Shown here: piece after piece, positions 5,763 to 8,779 of the stretch
How positions within the stretch are numbered: the stretch's first letter is position 1
Layout: every line of letters begins with the position of its first letter
From: an uncultured Anaerolineae bacterium
Lineage (GTDB): Bacteria; Chloroflexota; Anaerolineae; Anaerolineales; UBA11858
Direction: 5' to 3'
NCBI GenBank assembly: GCA_937893815.1
Contig: CALCSH010000204.1
Coordinates: forward strand, 1-8,779
DNA length: 8,779 bases
Notes under the pieces: generated by a model
Told to the model about the DNA's origin: nothing
The model's database searches: none
Seen by the model: the letters and a program-made list of their open reading frames with translations, nothing else
Program-made: the position numbers and the translations under genes

Positions 5763-7247
5763 TTAAAAATAGACGTTTGCCAAATCTTCGCTGGAGATTT
5801 GATTGGCAAATGGAGCCGGGTCGGTGAAATAGGGTGGTATGGTGAGGCCTCCGTCGCGGCGATTTTCTTTCACAATCGCTTCGATGACATTCAAATAGCC
5901 CTCGGCGGTGCGTTCCCAGGTGTATTTGCTGACCACACGCTCGATTCCCGCCTGATGCAGTTTCTGCCAGCTTTCTGGCGATTCGACCGCTCGCAGCAGG
6001 CCGCGGGCAATATTCGCCGGGTCGCTGGGGTCTACCAGCACGCCGAATTCGCGCCCATCTTCGAGCATGCTCTCGGAGGGGCCGCCGTTCTGCGTCACCA
6101 CGGCGGGCAGGCCGCAGCTCATTGCTTCGAGGGGGGCCAGCCCAAAGGGTTCGTACAGCGCTGTCAGAGCGAAGACCGAACGCCGTCCGGCCAGCACGCG
6201 ATAGGCGGCGGCCAACTCGGCCTGGCTGTTGAGCGGAAAGGAGGTCACTTTGCCCCATAAGGCGTGTTGCTTGATGATAGCGACAATCTCATCCATCAGG
6301 GTGCGTTCCTCTTTGCTCAGGGACGCGTAGCGCCGCAGGGGGTCATCCAGGCCGCGCATGGCGATGGCGAGATTGGCTTTGGTTTGCAATTCTTGACTTT
6401 CAGCGAAGGCGCGCACCAGCCCGATATGATTCTTCTTGGCATCCAAACGGCTGGAAGCCAGCGCGATGGGCAAATCGTGGCGCGCTGGTTCGATGTCACG
6501 CTTGAGCACCACGTTTATGCGCGCGGCGACGATTTTATCCGTTTCATTGGCATCGGGTGAGAAGACCACGCGGTTGACTCCCGGTGGGGTGACGGCGAAG
6601 CGGGTTTCATCGGCGGGATCAATCGCTCCGTGGTAGGCCGGGTGCCCGTACTGTTCCAGGCGTTCTTGCTGCGTGGATGTAATCACCCGGCTGGCGTAGT
6701 TCATGCTGACGCGCTCAGCGAAGATGCGCCGGGCGAAATGGTAACGTCGATCGAGGGTTTCGAGATTGTCCGGCGCGGCATGCAGTTTATCCATTTTTTG
6801 TGCGCCGAGCGAATGCCCGGTGAAAGTGTAGGGGATGCCGGTTTGTTGGGCGAAGAGCGCTCCCGCCAGGCCGCCGTCACCGTAGTGGGTGGTCACGGCA
6901 TTGGGCATGGACCCCTCTTGTTGGTAAAACGCTATGATATTGGGTACCCACTGCGAGCCGAGCAGTGGCCACAACTCTTCTTTGGGCAGGAAAAACTCGG
7001 GGCCGCAGGCAATCCGCACAATGCGCACCCCATCCACGCCGGGATAGCTATCCAGCGTTTCAGCGAATTCCGGCCATTGGGGATCCACGATCTTGCGAGT
7101 GATGATGTCCACCTGATGACCAAGCGCGGCCATGGCGATGGCAATTTCCTTGACGTAGACAAGCTGCCCGCCAAAATCGGGATGCTCCGTCCAGTAGCTG
7201 TCGTTGGGGTCAAAATTCCCCTGAGGGTTAAGAAAAGCGATGTGCAT
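5763..7247 (-). CDS. Sucrose-phosphate-synthase-like GT4 glycosyltransferase
   Basis: 494 residues, GT-B fold, cytosolic. Start: ATG with AAAGG (7256-7260) 8 nt upstream. Motifs in order: HPDFGGQLVYVKE (22-34), the GG nucleotide-phosphate loop typical of sucrose-phosphate and mannosylfructose-phosphate synthases; THYGDGG (120-126) and TGHSLGAQK (143-151), close to the HYADAG and TGHSLGRNK motifs of SPS; SSRLDAKKN (265-273), with Arg267 and Lys272 expected at the donor phosphates; YEPFGLAPLEA (365-375), the EX7E motif with Glu366 and Glu374. The expected reaction is retaining transfer of a sugar from an NDP-sugar to a sugar phosphate. Sucrose-6-phosphate, mannosylfructose-phosphate or another product cannot be told apart here. 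The last about 30 residues (IPPYFTDPAPF to NVYF) are an uncommon tail. It is the last gene of a same-strand set with a P-loop kinase and an OtsB-type phosphatase, which fits a synthase/phosphatase pathway. Confidence 0.9.
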   Translation of the reverse strand: MHIAFLNPQGNFDPNDSYWTEHPDFGGQLVYVKEIAIAMAALGHQVDIITRKIVDPQWPEFAETLDSYPGVDGVRIVRIACGPEFFLPKEELWPLLGSQWVPNIIAFYQQEGSMPNAVTTHYGDGGLAGALFAQQTGIPYTFTGHSLGAQKMDKLHAAPDNLETLDRRYHFARRIFAERVSMNYASRVITSTQQERLEQYGHPAYHGAIDPADETRFAVTPPGVNRVVFSPDANETDKIVAARINVVLKRDIEPARHDLPIALASSRLDAKKNHIGLVRAFAESQELQTKANLAIAMRGLDDPLRRYASLSKEERTLMDEIVAIIKQHALWGKVTSFPLNSQAELAAAYRVLAGRRSVFALTALYEPFGLAPLEAMSCGLPAVVTQNGGPSESMLEDGREFGVLVDPSDPANIARGLLRAVESPESWQKLHQAGIERVVSKYTWERTAEGYLNVIEAIVKENRRDGGLTIPPYFTDPAPFANQISSEDLANVYF

Positions 7248-7265
7248 AGTTTCTACCTTTATCCA
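7248..7265 (-). promoter_or_regulatory. Ribosome-binding leader of the GT gene, nearly identical to that of the kinase gene
   Basis: Read on the - strand, ATAAAGGT is followed by four bases and ACT before the ATG. The kinase gene (8012-8026) has the same layout, ATAAAGGT, four bases, ACT, ATG, with identical 8-nt spacing from AAAGG to the ATG. This supports both start codons and suggests matched translation of the two genes. Confidence 0.6.
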
Positions 7266-7341
7266 CGCAGGGCACGCAGAAACACGAAGGTTATGAAATA
7301 TTGATCAATAGTCTTTTTATGTGGCTCTTCGTGTTCTTTGT
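7264..7341. repeat. Element D: ladder inverted repeat upstream of the GT gene
   Basis: The left arm holds CACGCAG (7264-7270), CACGCAG (7273-7279) and CACGAAG (7283-7289). AACACGAAG at 7281-7289 is exactly inverted as CTTCGTGTT at 7327-7335, and CTTTGTTG (7336-7343) continues the right arm as an imperfect mate of the second heptamer. The loop carries a perfect 12-bp palindrome, TATTGATCAATA (7299-7310). It starts 16 bp from the GT start codon on the 5' side, so it would sit in the mRNA leader or between kinase and GT on a joint transcript. Confidence 0.65.
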
Positions 7342-7360
7342 TGAAAAATTTTTGTCTACT

Positions 7361-7373
7361 TTGACATTGTCAA
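7361..7373. promoter_or_regulatory. 13-bp dyad TTGACA-T-TGTCAA, possible operator or -35 region
   Basis: This perfect palindrome lies 5 bp past the kinase stop codon and 114 bp upstream of the GT start. On the - strand TTGACA (7373-7368) matches a consensus -35 box, but 17 bp on, the hexamer is AATTTT, a weak -10. A perfect AAAAATTTTT (7344-7353) lies beside it. It could be a GT-specific promoter or a regulator site; direct evidence is thin. Confidence 0.3.
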
Positions 7374-7378
7374 GCTAC

Positions 7379-8011
7379 TCAAGCCTCGATGACCTGATAA
7401 TCCTGATCGACAATCAGATTTGCTAGCGGTCGCAGGGAGCGCACCACCTGATGTTCTTGCTCCAGCACAGCCATACGCCACTCATCGACATTTTCTTTGC
7501 CGCGCACCAGTTGGGCTTTCTTGGTTTCGTGGTAGGTCAGATCAATAAAGACGCGCAAATCGGCATCGGCCTGGACGGCGTATAGCCCCTCGATGACCAT
7601 ATAGCGCAACCCCTTGAAACTGGTGGTTAAAAAATCATCCTGATCCGTGAGCAGGTCTACGCAGGGCATTACGACAACCGGGGCATCTTCGCGGAACTTA
7701 CGTAAATTATGGTTAATGACATCCCAATCGTATTCTGTATAACCGATATGTTCTACACCGTGAGCCTTGCGCCAGGGATTGCGTTCTTGCGGTGATGTTT
7801 TGTAATAACTATCAATGTGCATGATCTTGGCAGGCGTTCGTTGCTTTTTTAGCAGGTATGCAACCTCATGCCCAAGTTCGGATTTCCCCGAGCCGGATTC
7901 GCCGCCGATGGCAATGACAATTTTATTGCCTGTCATGGTGTTGATGCGTGCCACGATTTGTTGTGCGGCTTGTTTGTGTTTCTCTGTGATAAGCAAGATG
8001 TCGTGAAGCAT
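7379..8011 (-). CDS. Uridine kinase / phosphoribulokinase-like P-loop kinase
   Basis: 210 residues. Start: ATG with AAAGG (8020-8024) 8 nt upstream and 15 bp after the phosphatase stop codon, so the two genes are very probably co-transcribed. The Walker A motif GESGSGKS is at 37-44 (Lys43, Ser44) after the beta strand KIVIAIG; HIDSYYKTSP (65-74) matches the DSYYK acceptor motif of uridine kinases, and MVIEGLYAV (138-146) matches their conserved IEG strand. The length fits the uridine kinase family (about 200-215). A C-terminal RSLRPLANLIVD replaces typical nucleoside-kinase ends. The location between a sugar-phosphate phosphatase and a sugar-phosphate-dependent GT suggests that it phosphorylates a sugar or small polyol rather than uridine; that is inference, and a nucleoside substrate supplying NDP-sugar precursors remains possible. 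Confidence 0.85.
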   Translation of the reverse strand: MLHDILLITEKHKQAAQQIVARINTMTGNKIVIAIGGESGSGKSELGHEVAYLLKKQRTPAKIMHIDSYYKTSPQERNPWRKAHGVEHIGYTEYDWDVINHNLRKFREDAPVVVMPCVDLLTDQDDFLTTSFKGLRYMVIEGLYAVQADADLRVFIDLTYHETKKAQLVRGKENVDEWRMAVLEQEHQVVRSLRPLANLIVDQDYQVIEA

Positions 8012-8026
8012 AGTAGTGACCTTTAT

Positions 8027-8779
8027 TTAGCTCCTATTTTCTAAAATCCAGGCAAATAGATTTTCAACGTCGGATACTCCTGAAGCCAGTAAATCGGCTT
8101 CTTTGGCGAGTCCCGCTGGGCTGTTCTCGGACATTACGCCCACGCCAATGGTGTAGCAGGTTTTTTCCATTCGCAATTGCTGTGCCATTCTCAGTGCGGT
8201 GAGGTCTGTGGTGTCATCGCCAATATAGATTGCGCTGTCGAGCGAAAACTCATTCACCAATTCTTCAAATGCGCTGCCCTTATTAGCTTTTACGGGAGGG
8301 CATAATTCAAAAATCATGCGTCCTTCAAAATATTCCAGGTTGTGTTGGGCGGCAATTTCCTGGACAATCGGCAATAACTGGTCGCGAGTTTGTTGCGTAT
8401 CTTCGGTTTGGCGGTAGTGGAGTGTGACGGTTGCGCCTTTATCTTCGACTTGAATGCCATCCAGGATGATTTGTTGAAGTTCTTCCGCAGAGGCTTTGAG
8501 CATTGGGCGAAACCTATCGATATTAAAACTATGCCGAACTTGGCCGTCTACACAGCGCTCTAGACCATGATTGCCAATATAAACGATTCCGGGCAAATCC
8601 AGACGTGTAGTTACACTACGCACAGAGCGACCAGAGACAACGGATACGAGTGTTAGTTTTTTACGCAATAGCTGCAATAGTTCAAAATTTCGAGACGTCA
8701 CAACGGCGTCTTCTGGATTGGCAACAATATGGCTAATTGTGCCATCCATGTCGGTGATCAGCCCCATGCGATTTGGTGT
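8027..8779 (-). CDS. OtsB-type HAD sugar-phosphate phosphatase (trehalose-phosphatase-like), 5' end open
   Basis: The frame is open to the window edge. An ATG at 8767 would give 246 residues, but the 12 bases before it show no ribosome site and relatives usually have a few residues before the LGLITDxDGT strand, so the true start is probably beyond 8779. Numbering from that ATG: HAD motif I DMDGT (6-10, nucleophile Asp6, acid/base Asp8), motif II VVSGRS (43-48), the OtsB hallmark GNHGLE (65-70), Lys163-Gly164 (motif III) and GDDTTD (183-188, motif IV, Mg2+ ligands). A cap domain lies between about 75 and 160. Family members hydrolyse trehalose-6-phosphate or related disaccharide phosphates. 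No trehalose-6-phosphate synthase is in the window; the synthase in the same set is SPS-like, so the real substrate may be that enzyme's product. Confidence 0.88.
   Translation of the reverse strand, partial: TPNRMGLITDMDGTISHIVANPEDAVVTSRNFELLQLLRKKLTLVSVVSGRSVRSVTTRLDLPGIVYIGNHGLERCVDGQVRHSFNIDRFRPMLKASAEELQQIILDGIQVEDKGATVTLHYRQTEDTQQTRDQLLPIVQEIAAQHNLEYFEGRMIFELCPPVKANKGSAFEELVNEFSLDSAIYIGDDTTDLTALRMAQQLRMEKTCYTIGVGVMSENSPAGLAKEADLLASGVSDVENLFAWILENRS

Noticed and set aside
5674..6258. 194-codon - strand frame overlapping the end of the GT gene
   Set aside because: Arg-rich, low-information translation in a different frame of the GT gene, ending inside repeat element C.
6630..7304. 224-codon + strand frame over the GT gene
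   Set aside because: It is antisense to conserved GT4 motifs and runs into the intergenic repeat; no domain features.

Overview
The window holds six protein genes, two of them cut by the window edges, in three transcriptional blocks. The only sizeable non-coding gaps are filled by related inverted-repeat elements. No rRNA, tRNA, CRISPR array or transposase gene was seen. The source is probably an uncultured member of the Chloroflexota (Anaerolineae-like). This rests on the lipoprotein linker rich in Thr/Pro (TATP..TPTALPP type), an S41 peptidase with Asp-rich inserts, and a sucrose-phosphate-synthase-type GT beside an OtsB-type phosphatase. It is an impression from family style, not a phylogenetic result.

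Block 1 (1-2242, + strand) is the end of a surface-glycan cluster. It has the C-terminal two thirds of a LegC-like PLP sugar aminotransferase (nonulosonate/amino-deoxysugar type) whose stop codon overlaps the start of a 487-residue GT-B-like protein with HP and SS motifs. A compact hairpin flanked by A and T runs (2245-2273) closes it and also serves the converging gene on the other strand.

Block 2 (2275-5680) is a divergent pair. A 676-residue secreted S41 peptidase/lipoprotein reads leftwards and a 308-residue OAS/CCA/CD-NTase-superfamily nucleotidyltransferase reads rightwards. They are separated by about 450 bp that hold two nested palindromic elements, one with a perfect 26-bp inverted repeat.

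Block 3 (5763-8779, - strand) is read from right to left: an OtsB-type HAD sugar phosphatase (5' end open), a uridine-kinase/PRK-type P-loop kinase 15 bp downstream, then a sucrose-phosphate-synthase-like GT4 glycosyltransferase. The kinase and GT share almost the same ribosome-binding leader. Together they look like a kinase / glycosyltransferase / phosphatase set for a phosphorylated disaccharide or related glycoside; the product cannot be fixed from sequence alone.

The strongest unexplained signals are (i) a family of 'ladder' inverted repeats, built from CRCNNAG heptamers about every 9 nt with unpaired dinucleotides between them, present in all three gaps longer than 80 bp; (ii) the stand-alone nucleotidyltransferase, which keeps OAS/CCA motif spacing but has the GS signature changed to SS; and (iii) the hybrid sugar cassette of SPS-type synthase, OtsB-type phosphatase and a PRK-type kinase.
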